Source: CAMLIZ01 sp036231905 (GTDB lineage: Bacteria; Pseudomonadota; Gammaproteobacteria; Burkholderiales; Burkholderiaceae_C). From it: DNA of 64,000 nt. The stretch lies in contig NZ_JAZARE010000009.1 of assembly GCF_036231905.1 (NCBI RefSeq), positions 1 through 64,000 on the forward strand, in the 5' to 3' direction. Positions 8,216-15,136 of the stretch are shown here, piece after piece. A program made the translations under genes and the position numbers. Each line of letters opens with the position of its first letter. The first letter of the stretch is position 1. The notes below the pieces were generated by a model. That model ran no database searches and was not told where the DNA came from. It worked only from the letters and a program-made list of their open reading frames with translations.

Positions 8216-8791
8216 ATGGCGCCTTCCGCACACGACCGCATCCTCCAGGCCGCTGCCGACCTGTTCCTGGCGCAGGGCTTCGAAGCGACCTCGATGGAGC
8301 AGGTGCGCCAGCGGGCGGAGGTGAGCAACGGCAGCCTGTACCACCACTGCCCGACCAAGAACCACCTCGCCCGCGCGCTGTACGAAGCCGCGCTGCGCGA
8401 CTACCACGCCGCGCTGCTGAAGGTGCTGGCCGGCGGTGCTTCAGCCGAGGAGGGCGTGCGCGGCCTCATCGCCGCGCACATCGCCTGGGTGCTCAAGCAG
8501 CCACAGCAGGCGCGCGTGCTGCACGAGCTGCGCCGCACTACCGCGATCGCCGGTGCCGAGCCCGACTGGGGTGGCCTGAATGCCGAGGCCTTCGACACCT
8601 TGCGCCGCTGGTGCGATGGCGAAGCGGCCGCCGGCCGCATGCAGGCCCTGCAGTTTGGCGTGTGGCTGGCGCTGGTGTTCGCGCCGGTGCTGCAGCTCAC
8701 GCCGCAGTGGGCACGCCAGCCGCGCCCGTCCGTGCCACCGAAATTGCGCGCCGTGCTCGCTGAAGCGGCCTGGCGCGCCGTTGCCCCTTGA
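8216..8791 (+). CDS. TetR/AcrR-family transcriptional regulator
   Basis: A 191-residue regulator with the TetR helix-turn-helix at about residues 5-50 (RILQAAADLFLAQGFEATSM and VSNGSLYHHCPTKNHLARAL) and a helical ligand domain. The start at 8216 follows the palindromic operator candidate; an upstream in-frame ATG at 8180 would swallow that site and gives no family sequence. It is followed after 10 bases by a hotdog thioesterase and then a small membrane protein, which form its likely operon. This arrangement suggests it senses an acyl-CoA-like or hydrophobic ligand, but the ligand is not identifiable. Confidence 0.9.
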   Translation: MAPSAHDRILQAAADLFLAQGFEATSMEQVRQRAEVSNGSLYHHCPTKNHLARALYEAALRDYHAALLKVLAGGASAEEGVRGLIAAHIAWVLKQPQQARVLHELRRTTAIAGAEPDWGGLNAEAFDTLRRWCDGEAAAGRMQALQFGVWLALVFAPVLQLTPQWARQPRPSVPPKLRAVLAEAAWRAVAP

Positions 8792-8801
8792 AGGAGAAAC
8801 G

Positions 8802-9215
8802 ATGACCGTCGATCTATTGCAACGCGGCCGCGAGGTGCTTGCCGCCCAGGGCTTCAGCCGCCTGCTGGGTGCTGAACTGGAGGTCTTCGAGCCCGGCCGC
8901 GCGGAGCTTGCGCTCGCGGTGGGGCCGCAGCTGCTGCAGCAGAACGGCTTCGTGCACGGCGGCGTGCTGTCCTACCTGGCCGACAACGCGCTCACCTACG
9001 CCGGTGGTTCGGTGCTGGGCACCGAGGTGGTGACCGCCGAGTACAAGATCAACTACCTGCGTCCTGCCGTAGGAGGTGAGCGCCTGCTGGCCGTGGCCAG
9101 CGTGCTGGGCAGTGGCAAGACCCAGGCGGTGTGCCGCTGCGACGTGTTCATGGTCGAAGGTGCGCAGCGGCGGCTGTGCGCCGCGGCCCAGGGCACCATC
9201 CGCACGGCAGGGTGA
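8802..9215 (+). CDS. PaaI-type hotdog-fold thioesterase
   Basis: A 137-residue single hotdog domain. The PaaI-type active-site loop is visible as LLQQNGFVHGGVLSYLADNA (residues about 44-63), where the asparagine and HGG segment position the acyl-CoA thioester. The following KINYLRPAVGG is the family's central strand. It should hydrolyse acyl-CoA thioesters in the cytoplasm. AGGAG lies eight bases before the ATG at 8802. It is part of the TetR operon, so its level is probably controlled by that regulator. Confidence 0.88.
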   Translation: MTVDLLQRGREVLAAQGFSRLLGAELEVFEPGRAELALAVGPQLLQQNGFVHGGVLSYLADNALTYAGGSVLGTEVVTAEYKINYLRPAVGGERLLAVASVLGSGKTQAVCRCDVFMVEGAQRRLCAAAQGTIRTAG

Positions 9216-9220
9216 ACACC

Positions 9221-9592
9221 ATGGAACTGGCCCTCTACCTGGCCGCGGCAGCCACCCTGGCCATCGGCATCGCGCACTCCTACATGGGCGAGCGCTACCT
9301 GCTGATGCGCCTGTTCCGCCGGGAGGACCTGCCCAAGCTCTTTGGCAGCACCGACTACACCCGCCGCACCTTGCGCTTCGCCTGGCATGTGACCACCGTG
9401 GCCTGGTGGGGATTTGGCGCGCTGCTGGTGCTGCTGGCGCATCCGCCGGTGAGCGCGCAGGCCGTGGGCATGGTGATCGGCGCGGTGTTCCTGCTGCACT
9501 TCGCCATCGCGCTGTTCGGCTCGCGCGGCCGCCACTATTCCTGGGTGGCTTTCCTGGTGATCGGTGTGCTGGCCACCTGGGCCACGCGCTGA
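9221..9592 (+). CDS. Small membrane protein of unknown function, four helices
   Basis: This protein of 123 residues is not assigned a function. It shows about four membrane segments: residues 3-22, 53-72, 80-100 and 106-121. Between the first two is a conserved-looking loop with MGERYLLMRLFRREDLPKLF. The ATG at 9221 begins 5 bases after the thioesterase stop, so it belongs to the TetR-thioesterase operon. Its last 58 bases overlap the 3' end of mnmA on the opposite strand, so both C-termini are constrained by the same DNA. Confidence 0.75.
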   Translation: MELALYLAAAATLAIGIAHSYMGERYLLMRLFRREDLPKLFGSTDYTRRTLRFAWHVTTVAWWGFGALLVLLAHPPVSAQAVGMVIGAVFLLHFAIALFGSRGRHYSWVAFLVIGVLATWATR

Positions 9593-10707
9593 AGCGTGGC
9601 ACCTTCGGCCGCGGTGATCACGCCGCCGCCCAGGCAGACCTCGCCGTCGTACAGCACCGCGGACTGCCCGGGTGTCACGGCCCACTGCGGCTCCTCGAAT
9701 CGCAGCTCGAAACCCGGTGCGCCGAGATGCAGGACGCAGGCAGCATCGGCCTGGCGATAGCGTGTCTTGGCCGCGATGGCGCCTTCGGCGGGTGCGTGGC
9801 CGGCCACCCAGCTCACATCGTCCGCCTGCAGCGTGGGCGACAGCAGCCAGGGGTGGTCGTGCCCCTGCACCACGTAGAGGATGTTGCGCTCCACGTCCTT
9901 GCGGGCCACGAACCAGGGCTCATGCTCGCCACCGCCGCGCGGAGCGCCCTTGTCCTTGATGCCGCCGATGCCGATGCCCTTGCGCTGGCCCAGGGTGTAG
10001 AAGCTCAGGCCCACGTGTTCGCCAAGGGTGCGGCCGCGGTCGTCCTTGATCAGGCCGGGCGTGTTGGACAGGTACTTGTTGAGGAACTCGCGGAAGGGCC
10101 GTTCGCCGATGAAGCAGATGCCGGTGGAGTCCTTCTTCTTCGCGTTCGGCAGGCCAATCTCCTCGGCGATGCGGCGCACTTCCGTCTTGCGCAGTTCGCC
10201 CACCGGGAACAGCGTCTTGCTCAGCTGCGCCTGGTTCAGGCGGTGCAGGAAGTAGCTCTGGTCCTTGGCCGGGTCCAGGCCCTTGAGCAGCTCGAAGCGG
10301 CCCGTGCGCTGACGCACCCGCGCATAGTGGCCGGTGGCGATCTTCTCCGCACCCAGGCGCATCGCATGGTCCAGGAAGGCCTTGAACTTGATCTCGGCGT
10401 TGCACAGCACGTCGGGGTTGGGCGTGCGGCCGGCGCCGTATTCCCGCAGGAATTCGGCGAACACGCGGTCCTTGTAGTCGGCCGCGAAGTTGACGTGCTC
10501 GATCTCGATGCCCAGCACGTCGGCCACGCTGGCGGCGTCGAGGAAGTCCTGGCGCGACGAGCAGTACTCGTCGTCGTCATCGTCTTCCCAGTTCTTCATG
10601 AAGATGCCGATCACCTCGTGGCCGGCCTGCTTGAGCAGGTGGGCGGTGACGGCGGAGTCGACACCGCCGGACAGGCCGACAACGACGCGGTGCTTGGGGG
10701 AGCTCAT
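9535..10707 (-). CDS. mnmA: tRNA-specific 2-thiouridylase MnmA
   Basis: A 390-residue enzyme that places sulfur at position 2 of the wobble uridine in tRNAs for Lys, Glu and Gln. The ATP pyrophosphatase loop is VVVGLSGGVDSAVTAHLLK near the N-terminus. The catalytic cysteines are in NPDVLCNAEIKF and in KDSTGICFIGERPF. The length exceeds the usual 360-370 because about 20 residues follow the normal end (GGGVI); this tail lies in the overlap with the convergent membrane-protein gene. It is probably monocistronic, with 26 bases separating its start from the end of the Spy-like remnant. Confidence 0.96.
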   Translation of the reverse strand: MSSPKHRVVVGLSGGVDSAVTAHLLKQAGHEVIGIFMKNWEDDDDDEYCSSRQDFLDAASVADVLGIEIEHVNFAADYKDRVFAEFLREYGAGRTPNPDVLCNAEIKFKAFLDHAMRLGAEKIATGHYARVRQRTGRFELLKGLDPAKDQSYFLHRLNQAQLSKTLFPVGELRKTEVRRIAEEIGLPNAKKKDSTGICFIGERPFREFLNKYLSNTPGLIKDDRGRTLGEHVGLSFYTLGQRKGIGIGGIKDKGAPRGGGEHEPWFVARKDVERNILYVVQGHDHPWLLSPTLQADDVSWVAGHAPAEGAIAAKTRYRQADAACVLHLGAPGFELRFEEPQWAVTPGQSAVLYDGEVCLGGGVITAAEGATLQRVAQVASTPITRKATQE

Positions 10708-10733
10708 CCCCGAATTTTAGGGAGGCGGCCGCT

Positions 10734-11020
10734 TCAGTGAGCGTGGCCGCCTTCAAGCCCTTGTTCCGCGGCATAACCCCGGGCGCGGGCATACGCCGCG
10801 ATCTGCGCCGGCTTCAACAGGCGCTGCGTGCGCAGGTGGGCTTGCAGGTGCACGTTGCGCAGCTGGCCGCTCAGCTGGCCGGCCGCGGCGCTCAGGCGTG
10901 CCACGGTGGTCTCGTCGGCGGCGCCGGTGCGAAAGGCAGTGTCCAGCTCCTGTTCCACCTCGATCAGCCGGCGGCCGAGCTCGCGCGCCTGGGCTTTCAT
11001 CTCGGCCACGATGCGCTGCA
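10734..11020 (-). pseudogene. Truncated Spy/CpxP-like periplasmic protein, C-terminal part
   Basis: The frame reads QRIVAEMKAQARELGRRLIE, then a long helix and LLKPAQIAAYARARGY, which matches the C-terminal half of Spy/CpxP-like metal or envelope-stress proteins. These are normally about 150-180 residues with a signal peptide; here only about 95 residues remain, with no signal peptide and no ATG before the helix. A GTG at 11009 or ATG at 11000 could start a 91- or 88-residue product, but it would stay in the cytoplasm. It directly abuts the Crp-like coding sequence in a different frame, which looks like a deletion junction. Confidence 0.6.
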
Positions 11021-11565
11021 GAGATCACGCCTTCGTTTTCCAGCGTGGCGAGGCAACGGTACAGCGCCTCGTGCGAGGCACCGAGCATCTGTGACGTGGT
11101 TTTCCAGCTGTGCGCCGGCGCCACCCAGCCGGCACGGTCGCTGGGCTGCAGCTCCAGCCAGGCCAGCACGCGGGCCGACAGCGGGCGAAGGTTGCGCAGC
11201 TCGGCCGCCGTGCGCAAGGCCTGGATCGCCTGCGCCTGCTGGGCCAGCAGCGCCAGCATCGCCTGCGGCGCGGCGCACAGCACCTGCAGCAACCCCGGCT
11301 TGGAAACGCGCCACAGCCGGGTGGGCAGCGACGCGACCGCATCGCAGTGGTAGGTGGTAGAAAACAGGGACGCCTCGGCAAGCAACTGGCCGGCGTCATA
11401 CGAGGCCAATGGCAAGGTGGTGCCGTTGTCGAGCGTGCGGCTCAGCGCCACCTGGCCCGCGTCGACAAAGTACATCGCACTCACCCGGTCGCCGCGCCGA
11501 AACACCACGGCGCCGGCCGGCAGCTCGCGCAACGTGCGCGGCAGGCCGTCGAGCAGCGGGTTCAT
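10753..11565 (-). pseudogene. Crp/Fnr-type regulator with its last segment replaced
   Basis: Residues 1-182 (to base 11020) are a normal Crp/Fnr regulator: a cyclic-nucleotide-type beta-roll (AGAVVFRRGDRVSAMYFVDA, LLAEASLF), a long dimer helix and a helix-turn-helix ending SQMLGASHEALYRCLATLEN. The family then needs about 25-40 more residues for the wing. Instead, the frame runs on through about 88 Arg/Gly/Pro-rich residues that are an out-of-frame reading of the Spy-like gene. The start ATG at 11565 shares a base with the pepP stop (TGATG), so it was translated with pepP. DNA binding may be lost, or the helix-turn-helix may still work; both are possible. Confidence 0.65.
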
Positions 11566-12950
11566 CAGGACGCCAGGGCTTCGACGTCGGCCCTGGCCTT
11601 CGGGATCGCCGGGCCCAGCACCCGTTGGCCTTCCGGCGTGACCAGCACATCGTCCTCGATGCGGATGCCGCCCAGTCCGGCATGGCGCTCGAACATCGCG
11701 TAGTCGATGAAACCGGTGTGCCGGCCTTCGGCACGCCAGCGGTGGGTGAGCAGAGGGTTGATGTACACACCCGGCTCGATGGTCACCACCCAGCCGGCCT
11801 GCAGCGGGCGCGCCAGGCGCAGCGACTTGTAGCCGAAGCGCAGGTCGCGCTCGAAGCCGTCGCCATACCCCACCAGGTCTTCGCCCAGGCCTTCCATGTC
11901 GTGCACGTCCAGGCCGATCATGTGGCCGGTGCCGCAGGGGAAGAAGATCGCATGGGCTCCGGCCTGCACGGCCTCGTGCGCATCGCCACGCATGAAGCCC
12001 AGGTCGATCAGGCCTTGCACCATCACCTGGCAGGCCAGGTTGTGGATGTCGCGGTAGGGCATGCCGGGTTTCACCGCGCCAATCGCCTGCTCTTGCGCCG
12101 ATAGCACCAGGTCGTACAGGTCCGTCTGCAGGCCCTGGAAGCGCCCGCCCACGGGAATGGTGCGGGTGATGTCGGACGCATAACCGCGTGGTGACTCGGC
12201 GCCCGAGTCGTTGACGATCATCTCGCCGCCGCGCAGGCGCACGCTGTGGTCGTGGTTGTGCAGGATCTCGCCGCGGCTGGAGAAGATGGGCGCATAGGCC
12301 ATGCGGCAACCGCGCGCCAGCGCCAGGCCCTCCATCGCGCCCACCACTTCCTGCTCGACCACGCCCGGGCGGGCGCGGTGCATCGCCAGCAGGTGCATGT
12401 CGTGGGTGACGGCGAGCGCGGCTTCCATCTCGGCGATCTCCTCCGGCGCCTTCACCGCGCGCTGGGTGATCACCGCCTGCACCAGCGGCCGGCTCACCTG
12501 CGCGTCCAGTTCGGCGGGTGACAGCGCCAGCAGCGCAGCGAGCTCCAGCCGCGCTTCGCCGCGGTAGGCCGGCAGCCAGTGGACCCGCCGGCCCTGCGCC
12601 TTGGCCGTGGCCAGCCGCTCGGCGAGCGCAGCGCGTGGCGCGTGCTGCTCAATGCCCGCGCTGGCCGCCCTTTCGGCCGCTTTGGGCAACGGGCCGGTCC
12701 AGACCTCGTGGTCCACGTCGGCATCGTCGGCAAACAGCGTGGTGGTGCCGGCGTCCAGGTCCAGCAGCAGTGCGATGCCGGGCTGGGGCAGGCCGCCGTA
12801 ATACAGCACGCTGGAATCCTGCCGGAACGGGTAGGCGTTGTCGCGGTAGTTCATCGGGCTGTCGACATGCCCGAGCAGCAGCACCAGGCCGGTGCCCAGC
12901 CGCTGCATCAGTTCACGCCGGCGCTGGCGGTAGATCGAAGGTGCAAACAT
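11565..12950 (-). CDS. pepP: Xaa-Pro aminopeptidase (aminopeptidase P, M24B)
   Basis: A 461-residue dimetal peptidase that removes the N-terminal residue from peptides with proline in second position. The N-terminal creatinase-like domain starts MFAPSIYRQRRRELMQRLG. The metal ligands are visible in order: Asp in EMIVNDSGAE, Asp in YASDITRTIP, His in GTGHMIGLDVHD, Glu in TIEPGVYIN and Glu in GGIRIEDDVLV. The ATG at 12950 matches the family start; an upstream extension is not conserved in style. It is 173 bases downstream of a probable hydroxyproline catabolic pair, which would fit use of collagen-like peptides, though the gap contains terminator-like hairpins. Confidence 0.94.
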   Translation of the reverse strand: MFAPSIYRQRRRELMQRLGTGLVLLLGHVDSPMNYRDNAYPFRQDSSVLYYGGLPQPGIALLLDLDAGTTTLFADDADVDHEVWTGPLPKAAERAASAGIEQHAPRAALAERLATAKAQGRRVHWLPAYRGEARLELAALLALSPAELDAQVSRPLVQAVITQRAVKAPEEIAEMEAALAVTHDMHLLAMHRARPGVVEQEVVGAMEGLALARGCRMAYAPIFSSRGEILHNHDHSVRLRGGEMIVNDSGAESPRGYASDITRTIPVGGRFQGLQTDLYDLVLSAQEQAIGAVKPGMPYRDIHNLACQVMVQGLIDLGFMRGDAHEAVQAGAHAIFFPCGTGHMIGLDVHDMEGLGEDLVGYGDGFERDLRFGYKSLRLARPLQAGWVVTIEPGVYINPLLTHRWRAEGRHTGFIDYAMFERHAGLGGIRIEDDVLVTPEGQRVLGPAIPKARADVEALAS

Positions 12951-13033
12951 GCGGCGAAGTATCAGAAGGTTTGAATGGACTCGGCGTGGCCGAGCAGGCC
13001 GCCAGGGCGCGCCCAATCAAGGCGCAAAGCCCA

Positions 13034-13053
13034 GCCGTAGCTCGGGCTACGGC
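13034..13053. repeat. REP-like hairpin
   Basis: GCCGTAG and CTACGGC flank a six-base loop (CTCGGG), a perfect seven-pair stem. It lies inside a wider, looser inverted arrangement (GGCG near 13021 and CGCC near 13066). The stem is symmetric and has no T tract. It looks like a dispersed intergenic repeat; no second copy was seen in this window. Confidence 0.4.
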
Positions 13054-13096
13054 GAGCATTCGCAACGCCGAGTGGGTGTGGTCTGGCGGGATGAGC

Positions 13097-13120
13097 GGAC
13101 ATGTCCGGTTCGTTCGAACC
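13097..13120 (-). terminator. Adjacent palindromes just after the DapA-like gene
   Basis: GGTTCG-TT-CGAACC (13107-13120) lies three bases beyond the stop codon of the DapA-like gene, and GGACATGTCC (13097-13106) directly follows it. On the minus strand this gives two short hairpins at the expected place for transcript-end processing. There is no T tract, so intrinsic termination is uncertain. Confidence 0.35.
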
Positions 13121-13123
13121 TTC

Positions 13124-14029
13124 TCAATCGAGCGTGGGGCGGTTCGCCAGTGCATGGCGGATCACCGCCTGCGCCTGGGCCAGCTCCTCGCCTTGCAGCT
13201 GCAGCCGCGGTGCGCGCACCCGGGCGCTGCACACGCCCACCATCTCCTGCGTGAGCTTGATCAGCTGCACGAACTTGGGCACGGTGTCCAGGCGCAGCAG
13301 CGGCAGGAACCATTCGTAGAGCCGGCGCGCTTCTTCCCACCGCCCCGCACGCGCCAGGTCGAACAGGCGCACCGACTCCTGCGGCAGCGCATCCACCAGC
13401 CCGGCGATCCAGCCGGTGGCGCCGGCGCCGATACCTTCGACGATGAGGTCGTCCACCCCCATCAGCAGGCGCAGCCGGCCGCCCAGCAGCGCACGCAGCG
13501 CGGTGAGGCGCCGCACGTCCGCGCTGGACTCCTTGATCGCCACCAGGTTGGCATGCTGGGCGCACAACTCGGCCACCTGCGCCGGCAGGAAGTCGGTGCG
13601 GTAGGCGATCGGGTTGTTGTAGAGGATGCAGGGCAGCGGCGTGGCGTCCATCACGGCGCTCACATGCGCCTGCATCTCGCGCGCGTCGGTGGAGTACACA
13701 TAAGGCGGCAGCACCATCAGCGCGCTCGCGCCTTCATCGGCCGCCATGCGGGCCATCGCCACCGCGTCGGCGGTGGCGAGCGCCGCGATGCCGGCCACCA
13801 CATTGCGCTGCGGTGAGGTGGCGCGCACGACAGTGCGCAGCAGCGCGCGTTTTTCGTCGGCGCTCAAGGTGGCCACCTCGCCCAGCGAGCCCAGCGCCAC
13901 GATGCCGGTGCAGCCGGCCTCGATGCAGCTGCGCACCTGGCGATCCACCGCCTCGTGGTCGATGCGGTCGTCGGCAGTGAAGGGCGTGGTGATGGCCGGC
14001 AGCACGCCGTCCAGGAAAACAAGCGACAT
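13124..14029 (-). CDS. DapA/N-acetylneuraminate lyase-family aldolase, probable pyrroline-4-hydroxy-2-carboxylate deaminase
   Basis: A 301-residue class I aldolase-family enzyme. The DapA-type motif GSLGEVATLS, the tyrosine in CILYNNPIAYRTD and the Schiff-base lysine in LVAIKESSADVRRL are all present. Many DapA-family genes are not dihydrodipicolinate synthases. Here a 4-hydroxyproline epimerase gene lies 34 bases upstream in the same direction. In the known trans-4-hydroxy-L-proline pathway a DapA-family deaminase turns pyrroline-4-hydroxy-2-carboxylate into 2-oxoglutarate semialdehyde, so that role is favoured. Start ATG 14029 has AGGAGC upstream. The oxidase and semialdehyde dehydrogenase of the pathway are not in this window. 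Confidence 0.85.
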   Translation of the reverse strand: MSLVFLDGVLPAITTPFTADDRIDHEAVDRQVRSCIEAGCTGIVALGSLGEVATLSADEKRALLRTVVRATSPQRNVVAGIAALATADAVAMARMAADEGASALMVLPPYVYSTDAREMQAHVSAVMDATPLPCILYNNPIAYRTDFLPAQVAELCAQHANLVAIKESSADVRRLTALRALLGGRLRLLMGVDDLIVEGIGAGATGWIAGLVDALPQESVRLFDLARAGRWEEARRLYEWFLPLLRLDTVPKFVQLIKLTQEMVGVCSARVRAPRLQLQGEELAQAQAVIRHALANRPTLD

Positions 14030-14063
14030 CAAGGGCTCCTGAGGGAAGGACAAGAAGCGGGCA

Positions 14064-14996
14064 TCAGTGGATGCCCCAGCAGAAGGGGTCGTCCGGGTCC
14101 AGCAGCAGCTGGCCTTCGGCACACACATGGGCCCGGCCGGTGATCGAGGGGATCACCTGGTCGCCGGCGCGGCGGTAGCTGGCTTCGAACAGGCTGCCCA
14201 CCACGCTTTGCTGGCGCCACACCTGGCCTTCGGCGAGCTTGCCGTCGGCGCCCAGGCAGGCCAGCTTGGCGCTCGTGCCGGTGCCGCAGGGCGAGCGATC
14301 GTAGGCCTTGCCGGGGCAGAGCACGAAGCTGCGGCTGTCCGCTGTATCGGAGTGAGCAAAGAGTTCGATGTGATCGATCTCGGCGCCGTCGCGGCCGGTG
14401 ATGCCGGCGGCCGCCAGCGCCTGGCGGATGCGCCAGGCGGCGTCGGTGAGCGGCTCGACCTGGTCGGGTGCGATCGGCGTGTGCGGCCAGTCGGTGAGGA
14501 AGAACCAGTTGCCGCCCCAGGCCACGTCGCCCTGCACCGTGCCGAGGCCGGCCACCTCGACGCGCACGCCGGCGCGCCAGCGGTAGGCCGGCACGTTCTG
14601 CACCGTGACCCGGCCGTCCGGATGCAGGATGCAGGCGACGGTGCCCACGACAGTGTCGATGCGGTGCTCGCCCGGCGTGATGCGCCCCAGGTGGCGCAAG
14701 GTGGCGACCAGCCCGATGGTGCCGTGGCCGCACATGCCGAGGTAACCGACGTTGTTGAAGAAGATCACCGAGGCCGCCGAGCCCGGCTGCATGGGCTCAC
14801 CCAGCCAGGCGCCCACCATCACGTCGGACGCCCGCGGTTCGCGCGCCACGGCCGCGCGCCAGCGGTCATGCTGGCTGCGCAGCAGGTCACGTTTGGCGGG
14901 CAGCGAGGCGGCGGCGGCCAGGGACGGAAAACCCTCCAGCACCACCCGGGTGGGCTCGCCCCCGGTGTGGGAATCGACGAAGCGGATGCGCTGCAT
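14064..14996 (-). CDS. 4-hydroxyproline 2-epimerase (proline racemase family)
   Basis: A 310-residue proline racemase-family enzyme with both catalytic cysteines: Cys89 in GYLGMCGHGTIG and Cys237 in DRSPCGTGTSAK. Having two cysteines fits the 4-hydroxyproline epimerases and proline racemases rather than the trans-3-hydroxyproline dehydratases, which have lost one. It should turn trans-4-hydroxy-L-proline into cis-4-hydroxy-D-proline in the cytoplasm. The family opening RIRFVDSHTGGEPTRVV begins at the ATG at 14996, so longer upstream frames were set aside. It leads a two-gene unit with the DapA-like gene. Confidence 0.9.
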   Translation of the reverse strand: MQRIRFVDSHTGGEPTRVVLEGFPSLAAAASLPAKRDLLRSQHDRWRAAVAREPRASDVMVGAWLGEPMQPGSAASVIFFNNVGYLGMCGHGTIGLVATLRHLGRITPGEHRIDTVVGTVACILHPDGRVTVQNVPAYRWRAGVRVEVAGLGTVQGDVAWGGNWFFLTDWPHTPIAPDQVEPLTDAAWRIRQALAAAGITGRDGAEIDHIELFAHSDTADSRSFVLCPGKAYDRSPCGTGTSAKLACLGADGKLAEGQVWRQQSVVGSLFEASYRRAGDQVIPSITGRAHVCAEGQLLLDPDDPFCWGIH

Positions 14997-15090
14997 GCGG
15001 CGTATGTTGCGCCAAAGCGCGCCGCCCCGTCTTGCACCGCCCGCACGGCCGAGGCGCGGATTTGGGCCCAATCGGCGGATGCAGGGCGGC

Positions 15091-15124
15091 GGGTGCACCC
15101 GGCCACCCGCCGGGGTGTGCACCC
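15091..15124 (-). terminator. Strong hairpin after the beta-propeller gene
   Basis: GGGTGCAC (15091-15098) pairs with GTGCACCC (15117-15124), with further CCGG pairing inside the loop. It starts 12 bases beyond the stop of the beta-propeller gene and lies in the 140-base gap before the epimerase gene. No T tract follows, so it may be a processing hairpin or Rho-assisted terminator. Confidence 0.45.
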
Positions 15125-15136
15125 ACAGCCGTGCCT

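Noticed and set aside
13124..14029. Calling the aldolase dihydrodipicolinate synthase (dapA)
   Set aside because: The motif set is common to the whole family, and the gene lies beside a hydroxyproline epimerase, so a catabolic role fits better.
14064..14996. Calling the epimerase trans-3-hydroxy-L-proline dehydratase
   Set aside because: Those enzymes lack one of the two active-site cysteines; here both Cys89 and Cys237 are present.
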